Assembly: GCF_003472385.1 (NCBI RefSeq)
Contig: NZ_QRLV01000001.1
Location: 326,976 to 390,975 of the forward strand
DNA length: 64,000 nt
Source: Sutterella sp. AM11-39
Lineage (GTDB): Bacteria > Pseudomonadota > Gammaproteobacteria > Burkholderiales > Burkholderiaceae_F
Reading direction: 5' to 3'
Shown: piece by piece, positions 18,502 to 28,069 of the stretch
How positions within the stretch are numbered: position 1 is the stretch's first letter
How the letters are laid out: each line of letters starts with the position of its first letter
The notes under the pieces: generated by a model
The model's database searches: none
What the model was told of the DNA's origin: nothing
What the model saw: only the letters and a program-made list of their open reading frames with translations
Program-made: the position numbers and the translations under genes

Positions 18502-19419
18502 ATGCCCATCAAGATACCCAACACACTGCCCGCCGTTGAAGTTCTCAACCGGGAAAATATCTTCATCATGCGCGAAGCGCGCGCGCAAACCCAGGACATC
18601 CGTCCGCTGCGAATTGCTCTTGTGAATCTCATGCCCGACAAGATCACAACGGAGACGCAATTTGCGCGGCTTCTGAGCAATACGCCGTTGCAAATCGAGC
18701 TTGAGCTCATTCACATGAGTTCGCACGTCTCGAAAAACACCGCGCACAGCCACCTCAAGAGCTTTTACCGCACCTTTGCAGATGTGCGTGATCAAAAATT
18801 CGACGGCATGGTGATCACGGGAGCGCCCGTCGAACGCATGGCCTTTGAAGACATCGACTATTGGTCCGAACTCACGGAGCTGATGGATTGGAGCAAAACG
18901 CACGTCTACAGCACGTTGCACATCTGCTGGGCCGCGCAGGCAGGCCTCTATCATCATTTCGGCATTCGCAAGGTTCTGCTTGAACAGAAACTCTCGGGCG
19001 TGTTCGCCCACGAAGTGGTACGTAAAAGCAATATGCTCTTTCGCGGCTGCGACGACTTGTTTTTCTTGCCGCACTCGCGTCACACGACCATCGACGAAAA
19101 GGCGGTTCGCTCCGATTCGCGACTCAAGGTGCTCGCACAGTCCGACAAAGCCGGCATTTTTGCCGTTGCCACCGACAAAGGCCGTCAGATTTTCTTTACG
19201 GGACACGCTGAATACGATCTCGAAACGCTCGACGCTGAATATCGCCGCGACATCAAGGCGGGACTTCCCGTACCGGTCCCCGAAAACTACTATGTCAACA
19301 GCGATCCGACCGCCGGTCCGCGCATGACATGGAGAGCGCACGCTCACCTGATCTTTGCCAACTGGCTTAACTACTTCGTGTATCAGGAAACGCCGTACGA
19401 TCTGCAGGAGATCGGCTAG
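18502..19419 (+). CDS. metA: Homoserine O-acyltransferase MetA, predicted acetyl-specific
   Basis: Activates homoserine for methionine synthesis. The 305-residue MetA-family protein has the catalytic Cys142 (HICWAAQAG), His235 and Glu237 (TGHAEYD) at exactly the E. coli positions. Residue 111 is Glu (GAPVERMAFED). In work on Bacillus cereus MetA, Glu111 gives acetyl-CoA specificity and Gly111 succinyl-CoA specificity, so this enzyme probably makes O-acetylhomoserine although the family is commonly named succinyltransferase. The partner MetY directly upstream uses O-acetylhomoserine, which agrees. Confidence 0.93.
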   Translation: MPIKIPNTLPAVEVLNRENIFIMREARAQTQDIRPLRIALVNLMPDKITTETQFARLLSNTPLQIELELIHMSSHVSKNTAHSHLKSFYRTFADVRDQKFDGMVITGAPVERMAFEDIDYWSELTELMDWSKTHVYSTLHICWAAQAGLYHHFGIRKVLLEQKLSGVFAHEVVRKSNMLFRGCDDLFFLPHSRHTTIDEKAVRSDSRLKVLAQSDKAGIFAVATDKGRQIFFTGHAEYDLETLDAEYRRDIKAGLPVPVPENYYVNSDPTAGPRMTWRAHAHLIFANWLNYFVYQETPYDLQEIG

Positions 19420-19439
19420 AGCTCAATCACAAGCCGATC
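19410..19439. other. Stem-loop spanning converging metA and fdhD ends
   Basis: GATCGGCT (19410-19417) and AGCCGATC (19432-19439) are perfect complements with both stop codons in or next to the 14-base loop. The genes converge with only seven bases between them. There is no T tract, so it may protect 3' ends or slow polymerases rather than act as a full terminator. Confidence 0.4.
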
Positions 19440-20257
19440 AGACGCTGCGGATGCGTGTAGATGTTGGCGCGCTTGTCGCGGCAAAACGCCGCCAAAGTGA
19501 GATTGCAGCGTTGCGCCACTTCAACGGCCAAGGCCGTGGGCGCCGACACAGCAAAGAGAATTTCCACGCCGCAGGCGGCCGCCTTCTGCACCATTTCGTA
19601 GGAGGCGCGGGAACTCACAAAAAGCGCGCCGTCGAGTTCTTTCGTACGCGCTCGGCAGCCGAGAAGCTTATCGAGCGCCACATGCCGGCCGACATCTTCG
19701 CGTCCGAACGCGACCGTACCGTCGTGTCGCAACCAGACAGCCGCGTGCGTGCCGCCCGTGAGACTTCGGAGCTCTTCGGTCTGAGCGATACCGGCCAGAC
19801 CCGCGCCGTAGTGCTTTAAATCAAAGCGCTGTGTAAAGGAAAGCGCCTTGAGCGGGCGCATGACCCCCTCGAGACTTTCGGTGCCGCAGATGCCGCAGCC
19901 GGTGCGGCCGGCCATCGTACGGCGATGTTCCTTGAGCTTCCAAAATGATTCCGACGAAACCGTCAGATGAACTTCGTAGCCGCGCCCGCAGCCGGGCTGC
20001 ACTTCGATGTCGTAGACATCGGAAACGTCCTGCACAATGCCTTCGGCCAATGAAAAACCGAGCGCAAAGTCTTCGAGGTGCTGCGGCGTGACCATCATCA
20101 CCGTGTGCGAAATGCCGTTGTAGACGAGCGCCGCAGGCACTTCGTCAATGACGAAGTCCGACTTGCGCGAGCCGTCCAAACTGAGAACACTCACCGCCTG
20201 CGCGCCCGTCGGTGCGGTCAGCTTTTCGCCATCAGCAGGAAGCTGCATGTCGTTCAT
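19427..20257 (-). CDS. fdhD: Formate dehydrogenase sulfurtransferase FdhD
   Basis: Transfers sulfur from cysteine desulfurase to the bis-MGD molybdenum cofactor before its insertion into formate dehydrogenase. The 276-residue protein carries the essential CXXC at 121-124 (GCGICGTESLEG) and the family stretches FGREDVGRHVALDK and SSRASYEMVQKA. It is the last gene of fdnG-fdnH-fdnI-fdhE-fdhD, 18 bases after fdhE. Confidence 0.95.
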   Translation of the reverse strand: MNDMQLPADGEKLTAPTGAQAVSVLSLDGSRKSDFVIDEVPAALVYNGISHTVMMVTPQHLEDFALGFSLAEGIVQDVSDVYDIEVQPGCGRGYEVHLTVSSESFWKLKEHRRTMAGRTGCGICGTESLEGVMRPLKALSFTQRFDLKHYGAGLAGIAQTEELRSLTGGTHAAVWLRHDGTVAFGREDVGRHVALDKLLGCRARTKELDGALFVSSRASYEMVQKAAACGVEILFAVSAPTALAVEVAQRCNLTLAAFCRDKRANIYTHPQRLIGL

Positions 20258-20275
20258 GGGTCGACTCCGCGCTTT

Positions 20276-21157
20276 TTAGGCGTTACCGGCCTTCGAGGCA
20301 TCTTTCTGAGCCTGCCCGCGCGTTTGTGCGTAGGCAACCATCAGCTCGGCACAGCGCCAAGATTCGAACTCCGGATCAAAGTCTTCGCTTTCGGCACCGA
20401 ACACCGTGGCCACGGTCGAGTCACAGGCACTGCAAACATGCAGGCGGTGCTTGTCGTCGCCTTCGAGATGCACGTACTGCAATTCGGACGTCGCTTCATC
20501 GCCGCACACCGCACAGCGGATACGTTCAAACTGCCAGTCCGCACCGCAGCAGGCACAGTACAGACGCTTGACGTTGCCGCGGTTTTGCGTGGCGCCGACC
20601 GCCGCCATAGAAGCACGCGTACCGCAGACCGGGCACGTAATGCTGCGCTTGAAGTGCACCGTATCGGGCACCATGCGGTCAAAGGCACGGCTGGCCTCAG
20701 TCGCGGCATCGTCAAGAAAAACGCGCATGGCAAAAGCCGTGACGGGCACGAAATAGAGTTCGGCAAGCGTCAGATCCATGCCGGCCTCTTCAATGCGATC
20801 CCACAATGCGTCGGGGTACTTGGCAAGAGCGTCAAGCGTGTCCTGTGTAAAAAACGCTTCCGGCTCGGGAATGTTGAGGCACGGATCGCCCGAGGGAATA
20901 CTTTCGTCTGCCACCGCACGAATCGCAGCAAAGACGCGCAAAAACTCTTCCCGCGGAACGTGAATGAAGCGGCTTGCAAAGAGTGGCTTTTTGCCGTGCA
21001 GCGCGTCTTGCATTTCTTCGGGCGTCCACTCCACCTCCGGCACCGTCACCTCGGCTTTCAGGCGCGCGGCTTCGTGCAGCATCGCCAAAAACTGGTCTTC
21101 GGCGGGATTGATGTTGTATTTGGCAAACAAACGATCGAGTTTTTTCAAGCTAAGCAT
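20276..21157 (-). CDS. fdhE: Formate dehydrogenase accessory protein FdhE
   Basis: Cytoplasmic iron-binding rubredoxin-like protein needed for formate dehydrogenase activity. The 293-residue protein has four CXXC pairs in order (CPVCGTRAS, CACCGAD, CAVCGDE, CSACDS) in its C-terminal half, as expected for FdhE. It begins MLSLKKLDRLF, 115 bases downstream of fdnI and just upstream of fdhD. Confidence 0.92.
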   Translation of the reverse strand: MLSLKKLDRLFAKYNINPAEDQFLAMLHEAARLKAEVTVPEVEWTPEEMQDALHGKKPLFASRFIHVPREEFLRVFAAIRAVADESIPSGDPCLNIPEPEAFFTQDTLDALAKYPDALWDRIEEAGMDLTLAELYFVPVTAFAMRVFLDDAATEASRAFDRMVPDTVHFKRSITCPVCGTRASMAAVGATQNRGNVKRLYCACCGADWQFERIRCAVCGDEATSELQYVHLEGDDKHRLHVCSACDSTVATVFGAESEDFDPEFESWRCAELMVAYAQTRGQAQKDASKAGNA

Positions 21158-21272
21158 GGTGTTTCGGTCGTCGCCGACCGCAGTGCATCTCTAGAAAAAA
21201 GTGCGTGGGCGCTGCGACACGCTCACGCACAGTCTTGTGGCGGATTATGCGGCAAAAACGATGGTTTTGCGC

Positions 21273-22001
21273 TTACTTTCCGCCTTTTTTGTCGGGCTCT
21301 TCGGTGACATTCTTGCCGAGCGCAAGCTCTTCATTGGCCCAATAGCCCCAGTGATAGGCGGCGTCGGACTCGGAAACCTTGCCATCGCCGAACATCAGAC
21401 GGATCGTGCCGCGATAGGGCTGGAAGATACCCGCGCCGAGGTAAATGTGTGCGATGCCCACGAACACCGTCAGGAAAAAGAAGATGTCGTGCACAAGTTT
21501 GGCAACGAGAACCGTTTCGGGTGCAAAGTCAACCTTGCCGGAGCCGTCAGGCAAGAGTCCCGTGTTAAGCCACAAGATCATGCCGGAGACAGCCATGAAG
21601 ACACCGAAGATCACAAGCGCGCCGTCAGCCAGACGCTGCGCTGACTTCACGTGGTGCTGCGGCGGCATATGCACTTTGGAAGGTGCAAAGAGGTACAGCG
21701 GGAACTTCACGGCCCAGGCCACGTCGTCCTTGTCCCACTTGCCGAAGATGTCTTCCTTGAAAAGATGCACGAAACCCTTGGGGCTCTTGAGAATGGCAAA
21801 GAGCGGCACCAGGATGAAGGGTACGGCGAGCACACGGTGCAGCATACGCATGGCGTACGTGAAGTCGCCGCCCATGATGCCGCCGCCGAGCGAGGGCACG
21901 AACACAAACAAACCGGTGAACGCAAGCAGGATGCAGGCGATCGCAGCCACCCCGTGCGTGACACGAGTCAAAAGCGAATGACGCTGAATGTAGCGGGTCA
22001 T
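21273..22001 (-). CDS. fdnI: Formate dehydrogenase cytochrome b556 (gamma) subunit
   Basis: Membrane subunit that anchors the enzyme and passes electrons from the beta subunit through two hemes b to menaquinone. The 242-residue protein has about four membrane helices; candidate heme-ligand histidines lie in VTHGVAAIAC, MRMLHRVLAV and FVGIAHIYLGA. An extra charged tail (about 215-242) follows the last helix. It sits 21 bases after fdnH. Confidence 0.93.
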   Translation of the reverse strand: MTRYIQRHSLLTRVTHGVAAIACILLAFTGLFVFVPSLGGGIMGGDFTYAMRMLHRVLAVPFILVPLFAILKSPKGFVHLFKEDIFGKWDKDDVAWAVKFPLYLFAPSKVHMPPQHHVKSAQRLADGALVIFGVFMAVSGMILWLNTGLLPDGSGKVDFAPETVLVAKLVHDIFFFLTVFVGIAHIYLGAGIFQPYRGTIRLMFGDGKVSESDAAYHWGYWANEELALGKNVTEEPDKKGGK

Positions 22002-22022
22002 GTTCTTTACTCCTAGTGGGAT

Positions 22023-22910
22023 CTATTGAGAGTCGCGCTTGAGAGCCGCCACTTCGCGATCGGCCTTTTCGCGCTGCTCCGGCGTCCAGTGCTTCTTGGC
22101 TTCTTCGATCGTCATTTCTTCTCGACGATAGCCGCGTGCGGCAACCAGAGAAACAGCCAGACCGGCGACCACCGCGGCGGTACCCACGGCCGTGACCGTG
22201 CGCATTGCCGTTCCCATGGTGATCACGTCTTTCTTCACGGGGTTGGTCGGCAAGCCGTAGGCTTCATGCCCGTGCTTGCAGACGGTAAGGGTGTGCAGAC
22301 CGCCCATTTCGTTGACACCGTAGAGTTCGGCCTTTTCAAAACCCTTCTTCTTGAGGAATTCGACACGCTTGAGACCCTTTTCGATCATTTCCTCGCGCGG
22401 TCCGAAGCAAAGCGCCTCGGGCTGGCAGGTCTTGACGCAAGCCGGGATGCCGCCCTCTTCGAGACGATCCAGACACAGCGTGCACTTGTCGATGCGCTTG
22501 TCCGTCGGACGAAAACGCGGCACGTCAAAGGGACAAGCCGACTGGCAATAAGTGCAGCCGTTGCACTTGTCGGTATCAAACGCCACCACGCCCTTGTCGG
22601 TCTTGTAGAGCGCGCCCGACGAGCAGATTTCCACACAAGCGGCGTCCGTGCAGTGGAAGCACGAGCGGCGGCCGATGGCGAAATTCAAGGGCTGAAACTT
22701 GTTGCCGGATTCATGTTCGGCAAACGTCATGATCAGACGCGTGTCGCCGTTCAAATCCGCAGGCGACTGGTAGCTGCCGGTAAACGGAACCGAGTTGAGT
22801 CCCGTGGGAGCGGGCAGTCCGTTCCATTGCTTGCAGGCCACCTGACAACCCTTGCAGCCCGTGCAGTGCGAAGCGTCAAACAAGATGGCGACTTCTTTAC
22901 TCTTAGCCAT
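22023..22910 (-). CDS. fdnH: Formate dehydrogenase iron-sulfur (beta) subunit
   Basis: Carries electrons from the catalytic subunit to cytochrome b through four [4Fe-4S] clusters. Cys groups are visible in CTGCKGCQVAC (16-26), CFHCTDAACVEIC, CNGCTYCQSACPF and CTLCLDRLEEGGIPACVKTC. A single membrane helix near 238-257 anchors it, with a charged 34-residue cytoplasmic or periplasmic tail. The 295-residue length fits FdnH/FdoH. It follows fdnG by 22 bases. Confidence 0.95.
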   Translation of the reverse strand: MAKSKEVAILFDASHCTGCKGCQVACKQWNGLPAPTGLNSVPFTGSYQSPADLNGDTRLIMTFAEHESGNKFQPLNFAIGRRSCFHCTDAACVEICSSGALYKTDKGVVAFDTDKCNGCTYCQSACPFDVPRFRPTDKRIDKCTLCLDRLEEGGIPACVKTCQPEALCFGPREEMIEKGLKRVEFLKKKGFEKAELYGVNEMGGLHTLTVCKHGHEAYGLPTNPVKKDVITMGTAMRTVTAVGTAAVVAGLAVSLVAARGYRREEMTIEEAKKHWTPEQREKADREVAALKRDSQ

Positions 22911-22932
22911 TATTTTCTCCTTGTCTCACGGG

Positions 22933-25900
22933 TCAGGCGACGGGTTCCAGATTCACCAGGAACGCCTTGTATTCCGGAATCCACGAATTCGGATCGCCGA
23001 CGTTGGGGGTAAGGTCGTTGACATTGTCACCGGTAGCAAACTTCGTCGCCCACGAGAAGTGGTGCGGCATGCCCACAACGTGCGTCACCTTGCCGTCGAT
23101 CATCATCGGCTTCATGCGCTTGGTTACCATGGCAGCAACCTTCACGTCGCCGCGGTTGTTCCATACGCGTACCATCTGACCGTTCTGGATACCCTTTTCC
23201 TTGGCGAGCTCTTCGCTGATTTCGATGAAGTTGCACGGAATCAGTTCATTGAGCCACGGGATATTTCTCGTCTGCGTGCCGCTCTGCCAGTGTTCGACCA
23301 CAGAGTAGGTCGTCACCACGTACGGATAATCCTTGGCATTGCCTCGCTTGACGGAGGGATCTTTGGTAAAGAGCGCGCACGGGTTGCCTCCCGCGCCGTT
23401 GAGAAGATTCTTCACCGGCGTTTCATGCGGTTCGAAATGTTCAGGCAACGGACCGTCTCCCATCGGATAGGCAAAGAGTCGGGCCTGCTGTTCCCACGTC
23501 ATGAAGAACGCGTTGCGATCGGGCGGAGCGGCTGTCACGAAGTCACCCACGTCGTTTTGCAACCACTTGCCGTCCTTCCATTCGACGAGCACGCGATCGG
23601 GATTCCACGGTTTGCCGTTTTCGTCGGCCGAAGCGCGGTTGTAGAGAATGCGGCGGTTGGCGGGCCACGCAAACGACCACTGTGGGAAGAGACCGAGCCC
23701 CGTCGGATCGTCCTTGCTGCGGCGCGTCATTGGCTGCTTCATCGGATCCATCTTGGTGGCTTCATTGTTGTAGTAGCCCGAGAAAATCCAGATGCCGCAG
23801 GCGGTGCTGCCGTCAGCCTGAAGCGAACCGTAGCTCGGAATCAGCTTGCGGGTCTTGACGTCGTAGCCGTTCATCGCCCAGCACAGCGCACGGATGTCTG
23901 GCTTGCCGTCGATCGTGTAATCCATGTTGGTCTTGAGGATCTGATCGGGACAGGCTCCGCCTTCCTTTTCATACAGCGCACGGATTTCGCGCCACAGCAG
24001 CAACAGCTGATCGAAGTCAGGCTTGGCCTCTCCGGGCGGCTCGACGGATTTCTCTCGCCACTGGATCCAGCGGCCGGAGTTGTTGATCGAACCCGTCTTT
24101 TCATAGATCAGCGCAGCGGGCAGGAAATAGCACTCGGTCTTCACTTCTTCGGGCTTCATGTCGGGAGCGCGCCAGAAATCAGCCGTTTCCGTAAAGAACC
24201 AGTCGGTCACCACAAGCCAGTCGAGCTTGGCCATGGAATTGCGGGCGTGCTTGGCGTTGGGCGTGGAGTGCGCCGGATTCATGCCCCAGCAGAAGTAGCC
24301 CTTGATTCTCTCGTCGCGCATCTGATTGAACGTCATGATGGTCGAGTAGTGCGCATAGTCATAGCGCGGGCTGATCTTGGGCAGCAGGTCGTAGCAATAG
24401 TCGTTTTCGACCGTTGCATTGTCGCCGAACCATTCCTTTAAGGCCGAGACCCAGAACTTGGGCTTGTTGCTGTAGTAACCGGCGGCATACGTTTCCACCG
24501 ACAGGTAGTCGGCAAGCGTCGGGTGGCTCTTGCCCGTAGGCCAGGAGAGGTAACCCGGAGCCTGATGCACGGAAGCACCCACGTCGGTCGAGCCCTGCAC
24601 GTTGGGTTCGCCGCGCAGCGCGTTGATGCCGCCGCCGGCGATGCCGACGTTGCCCAACAAAAGCTGCACGACACACATGATGCGGCAGTTCTGAGAGCCG
24701 TAGGTGTGCTGCGTCTGGCCGAGCGCGTAAAGGATCGAACCGGCCTTGTCAGGACGGCCCGTTGCGGCATAGGTCTGCCAGATCTTAAGAAGCACGTCAT
24801 GGTCCATGCCAGTGATGCGTTCGACCATTTCGGGCGTATAGCGGGCGTAGTGAGCCTTCATGACGTTCAAAACGCAGCGTGGATCCTGCAGCGTTTCATC
24901 GCGCTTGAGCACCTTGAGAGCCGGCGTCTTGAATTTCGGCGTACCCGGCTTATTGACCCAAGCAAAGGCCGTGCCTTCGGCCGTGTTCCACAGCTGCTTC
25001 TTGTCAGAGTCGTAACCCCAGGATTCGTTGTCGTACTTTTGCTTCACCGGATCCCAGCCCGAGAAGAGACCCGTATCGGGATCGAACTTGTAGTCGTCGC
25101 GAAGCAGGCAGGCAGCGTTCGTGTAGCTGAGGATATAGTCCTTGTGATAGAGCTCGTTTTGCAGGATGTAGTTGATCATCCCGCCGAAAAACGCAATGTC
25201 GGTGCCCGGACGCAACCGACCATAGATGTCGGCCTGGGCCGCCGAACGAGAATAACGCGGATCGACCACGATCCAGGTGGCACCGCGGTCCTGTGCGCGT
25301 TCCACCCAACGCGAACTCAGCGGGTGGTTTTCGACATTGTTGGAGCCGATCGTCAGAATGACGTCGGAGTTGGCGAAATCGCACCAGTGGCTCGTCATGG
25401 AACCGCGGCCGAAACTCGGAGCGAGGCCCGCAACGGTCGAGGAGTGACACACGCGCGTCTGGTTGTCAATCGCAACGATGCCGAGCGAACGGGCGAACTT
25501 CTGAACGAGCCAACCTTCCTCGTTGTTGAGCTGGGCAGCACCCAGACTTGCGATGCCGTCGCAGCGGTTGACCGTCACGCCGTCTTCGGTTTCCACGAAG
25601 CTCGCATCACGGGTCTTTTTAACATGACGAGCGATTTCCTTAGCAGCCTGATCCCACGAAATGCGTTCCCACTTCGTCGAGCCAGGACGGCGCACCATAG
25701 GATAGATCACGCGGTCGGGATGAGCAGACACCGTACGATCGGGATTGACGATATTGCGAAGGCCCCACATGGCGGCGCCCTTCGGGCACAGACCGCCGAG
25801 GTTGACCGGATGATCCGGATCGCCTTCGAGATTGATGAGTTCGCCGTTGCGCGACGAGCAAATCGTGCCGCAGCCGCCGGAGCAGTAGCAGCAGATGTTC

Positions 25901-26046
25901 GTGACTTCCTTGACGCTTTCAAGCTTGTAAGGCTTTTTCAGACAGTCGGCTTCGGCTCGTGCTGAGCCGGAAGCAAAGGCGACAGCGCTGCCGCTTCCAG
26001 CAGCCAGAAGAGATCGCTTGAAAAAACTTCTGCGGGATAGTTCCAT
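22933..26046 (-). CDS. fdnG: Formate dehydrogenase-N catalytic subunit, Cys type
   Basis: Periplasmic molybdenum (or tungsten) bis-MGD enzyme that oxidises formate to CO2. The 1037-residue protein starts with a Tat signal (SRRSFFKRSLLAAGS), then the [4Fe-4S] motif C52-X2-C55-X3-C59-X27-C87, then the catalytic segment NQTRVCHSSTVAGLAPSFGRG with Cys200 (TGT codon) where E. coli FdnG has selenocysteine. Conserved MGD-binding stretches follow to the C terminus. It heads the fdn operon; a ModE-like palindrome lies upstream. The overall length and subunit set match formate dehydrogenase-N/O rather than NAD-linked types. Confidence 0.96.
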   Translation of the reverse strand: MELSRRSFFKRSLLAAGSGSAVAFASGSARAEADCLKKPYKLESVKEVTNICCYCSGGCGTICSSRNGELINLEGDPDHPVNLGGLCPKGAAMWGLRNIVNPDRTVSAHPDRVIYPMVRRPGSTKWERISWDQAAKEIARHVKKTRDASFVETEDGVTVNRCDGIASLGAAQLNNEEGWLVQKFARSLGIVAIDNQTRVCHSSTVAGLAPSFGRGSMTSHWCDFANSDVILTIGSNNVENHPLSSRWVERAQDRGATWIVVDPRYSRSAAQADIYGRLRPGTDIAFFGGMINYILQNELYHKDYILSYTNAACLLRDDYKFDPDTGLFSGWDPVKQKYDNESWGYDSDKKQLWNTAEGTAFAWVNKPGTPKFKTPALKVLKRDETLQDPRCVLNVMKAHYARYTPEMVERITGMDHDVLLKIWQTYAATGRPDKAGSILYALGQTQHTYGSQNCRIMCVVQLLLGNVGIAGGGINALRGEPNVQGSTDVGASVHQAPGYLSWPTGKSHPTLADYLSVETYAAGYYSNKPKFWVSALKEWFGDNATVENDYCYDLLPKISPRYDYAHYSTIMTFNQMRDERIKGYFCWGMNPAHSTPNAKHARNSMAKLDWLVVTDWFFTETADFWRAPDMKPEEVKTECYFLPAALIYEKTGSINNSGRWIQWREKSVEPPGEAKPDFDQLLLLWREIRALYEKEGGACPDQILKTNMDYTIDGKPDIRALCWAMNGYDVKTRKLIPSYGSLQADGSTACGIWIFSGYYNNEATKMDPMKQPMTRRSKDDPTGLGLFPQWSFAWPANRRILYNRASADENGKPWNPDRVLVEWKDGKWLQNDVGDFVTAAPPDRNAFFMTWEQQARLFAYPMGDGPLPEHFEPHETPVKNLLNGAGGNPCALFTKDPSVKRGNAKDYPYVVTTYSVVEHWQSGTQTRNIPWLNELIPCNFIEISEELAKEKGIQNGQMVRVWNNRGDVKVAAMVTKRMKPMMIDGKVTHVVGMPHHFSWATKFATGDNVNDLTPNVGDPNSWIPEYKAFLVNLEPVA

Positions 26047-26621
26047 TGGGTTCTCCTAGTCTCGGTCTGCTGTCTGCGAACTGCCCCGAATCGTTGCTCT
26101 CGTCAATGCGCAACGCTGGGCGCACGTGCTGAATCAGTCTCATGCAGCAGATGGCCGAAAATTTATGACCCGAGCTGATTGTCTTTCTGCAAATTGCACG
26201 GGTTGCCCGTGAGTTTCTCGAACTCCGCCCATAGCGTCAATTCTCCGAAAGGCGAGCCAACTGATGCATTTTTCGTTATTACTTAAAGTAAATAACGATT
26301 GTTTTCTACCCTGCTCTACCTCTGTCGACTCCCGCGCTATGCCGCATTCATCAAGCCTCAGCGCTATTTCACCGAACAGTTCTTCTCGGAACTCGCCCAC
26401 CGTTGGTAGTAGTTCTTTGCGTCACGTTTTCCCTCTCAACGGATAGGATCGCAACGTTGCGTAAGCCTGCAGAACTACTTCGAATGCGTTTGCAAAAGCG
26501 GCCTATTTGACCGGCAGGCCAAGCTTGAATTCCTGCCGCGCGGTAAACTTCGCACCTGTTGTTTCTTTCGCGGCCGGACTTCCCCGTGTCCGCATTACTT
26601 TCAATAGGATTGAAAACTCTC
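26047..26621. promoter_or_regulatory. Divergent fdnG-trpS intergenic region
   Basis: About 575 bases without a credible gene. An 86-codon minus-strand frame (26140-26400) has no ribosome site, no recognisable domain and spans the palindrome, so I do not call it. The region holds the ModE-like palindrome at 26274-26297 and presumably the promoters of both flanking units. Confidence 0.5.
26274..26297. promoter_or_regulatory. ModE-like palindrome upstream of fdn operon
   Basis: CGTTATT (26274-26280), ten bases ACTTAAAGTA, then AATAACG (26291-26297). The layout and 24-base length resemble E. coli ModE operators (CGTTAT...ATAACG). A second copy lies upstream of mop. Function is inferred from form and from the molybdenum-related targets. 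Confidence 0.55.
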
Positions 26622-27947
26622 ATGCGAGTCTTAACCGGCATCAACACCACGGGCACGCTTCACCTCGGAAACTACTGCGGTGCCATACGCCCCTGCGTGC
26701 AGGCTTCCAAACGCGACGACGTGGAAAGCTTCTTTTTCATGGCCGACTTGCATGCGCTCATCAAATGTCACGATCCCGACCGCATTGAAAAGAGCCGCAT
26801 GCAGATTGCGGCAAGCTGGCTTGCCTGCGGCCTCGACCCCGAACGCGTGACGTTCTACCGTCAAAGCGACATCCCCGAAATTCCGCTGCTCAATTGGATG
26901 TTGAACTGCGTGTGCTCCAAGGGGCTCATGAACCGTGCGCACGCCTACAAGGCTTTCCTGGAAGCCAATCAGGACGCGGGCGAAGACCCCGACGCCGGCG
27001 TGTCCATGGGTCTTTTCTGCTACCCGGTTCTGATGGCCGCCGACATTCTGATGTTCAACGCCGACCGCGTCCCAGTGGGACGCGATCAGATTCAACACCT
27101 GGAAATGGCCCGCGATATGGCCACGCGCTTTAACAACATGTACGGCCGAGGCAAGGAATTCTTCGTGCTGCCCTTCGAGCAGATCGATGAAAACGTCGAA
27201 ATTCTCCCGGGCCTCGACGGCCGCAAGATGAGTAAGAGCTACAACAACGTCATTCCGCTCTTTGATGGCGGCGAAAAGGCGCTGCGCGAAGCGATCGGCC
27301 GCATCGTCACCGACAGCAAGCTGCCCGGCGAACCAAAGGATCCGCAAAGCACGTCGCTCACGCGCATCTACGAAGCCTTTGCCACGCGCGAAGAGTACGA
27401 CGCTTTCTGTCAGGAACTGCGCGACGGTCTGGGCTGGGGCGAAGCCAAGAAAAAGCTCATCGACAAGATCAACGGCGAAATCGGTCCGATGCGCGAAAAG
27501 TACGAATACTACGTTTCGCACCCGGCCGAACTCGAAGCCATTTTGCTGGCGGGCGCTGCCAAGGCTCGCAAGATTGCCTCGCCCTTTATCGAAGAGCTTC
27601 GCCACGCCGTGGGGCTTCGCAGCTTCACGATGTTGCGCAACGAAGAAGCCAAGGCCGAAGTGAAAACCACCGCCAAACCGCTCGGCGTGGTCAAACAATA
27701 CCGCGAAACCGACGGTCTCTTTTACTTCAAGATCACTGAAGGCGCCGAAACGCTTCTGACCTCCGTCGGCTTTGAGAGCGGTCGCGACGCCGGCATGGCC
27801 GTGGGCAAACTCAAGGCTCAGGGACTCGCCGACACCAACAACGTTGTGTTGTCTGCCGGCGTGACGATCGAACAGGTCAATGCCGTTCTGTCTGCCATGC
27901 GAGCGGCCGATGAGGAAAAGAAAAAGGCCAAGGCAGCCAAGAAGTAA
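26622..27947 (+). CDS. trpS: Tryptophanyl-tRNA synthetase
   Basis: Charges tRNA-Trp. The class I HIGH-like motif is [12 protein letters not shown] near residue 10 and the KMSKS motif is [10 protein letters not shown] (about 204). At 441 residues it is longer than the usual 330-340; the extra C-terminal part (about 350-441) holds a globular segment ([19 protein letters not shown]) and a Lys/Ala-rich tail, a form I believe occurs in other betaproteobacteria. The ATG at 26622 gives the proper start [11 protein letters not shown]; the open frame from 26559 is probably untranslated. Confidence 0.95.
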   Translation: MRVLTGINTTGTLHLGNYCGAIRPCVQASKRDDVESFFFMADLHALIKCHDPDRIEKSRMQIAASWLACGLDPERVTFYRQSDIPEIPLLNWMLNCVCSKGLMNRAHAYKAFLEANQDAGEDPDAGVSMGLFCYPVLMAADILMFNADRVPVGRDQIQHLEMARDMATRFNNMYGRGKEFFVLPFEQIDENVEILPGLDGRKMSKSYNNVIPLFDGGEKALREAIGRIVTDSKLPGEPKDPQSTSLTRIYEAFATREEYDAFCQELRDGLGWGEAKKKLIDKINGEIGPMREKYEYYVSHPAELEAILLAGAAKARKIASPFIEELRHAVGLRSFTMLRNEEAKAEVKTTAKPLGVVKQYRETDGLFYFKITEGAETLLTSVGFESGRDAGMAVGKLKAQGLADTNNVVLSAGVTIEQVNAVLSAMRAADEEKKKAKAAKK

Positions 27948-27964
27948 GACATTCAGGCAAAAAA

Positions 27965-28064
27965 GATCCTGCCCCTTGCTGCTGCAAGCCCCGGCAGGAT
28001 CACGACCCAGGGAAAAACTTGTTTCCCGCAGTCTGCAGGGCACTCCGTCGGAGTGCCCTTTTAC
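27965..28064 (+). terminator. Hairpin pair after trpS
   Basis: GATCCTGCC (27965-27973)/GGCAGGATC (27993-28001) is followed by AGGGCACTCC (28037-28046)/GGAGTGCCCT (28050-28059) and TTTTAC. The second is a compact terminator for trpS; converging mop ends at 28070. Confidence 0.65.
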
Positions 28065-28069
28065 TTACC

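Noticed and set aside
22852..24441. 529-codon plus-strand frame over fdnG and fdnH
   Set aside because: Antisense shadow; His/Arg/Val-rich low-quality translation, no domain.
22933..26046. Selenocysteine formate dehydrogenase
   Set aside because: The catalytic codon is TGT (Cys), with no in-frame TGA or SECIS-like hairpin after it.
26140..26400. 86-codon minus-strand frame upstream of fdnG
   Set aside because: No ribosome site, no recognisable domain, and it runs across the ModE-like palindrome.
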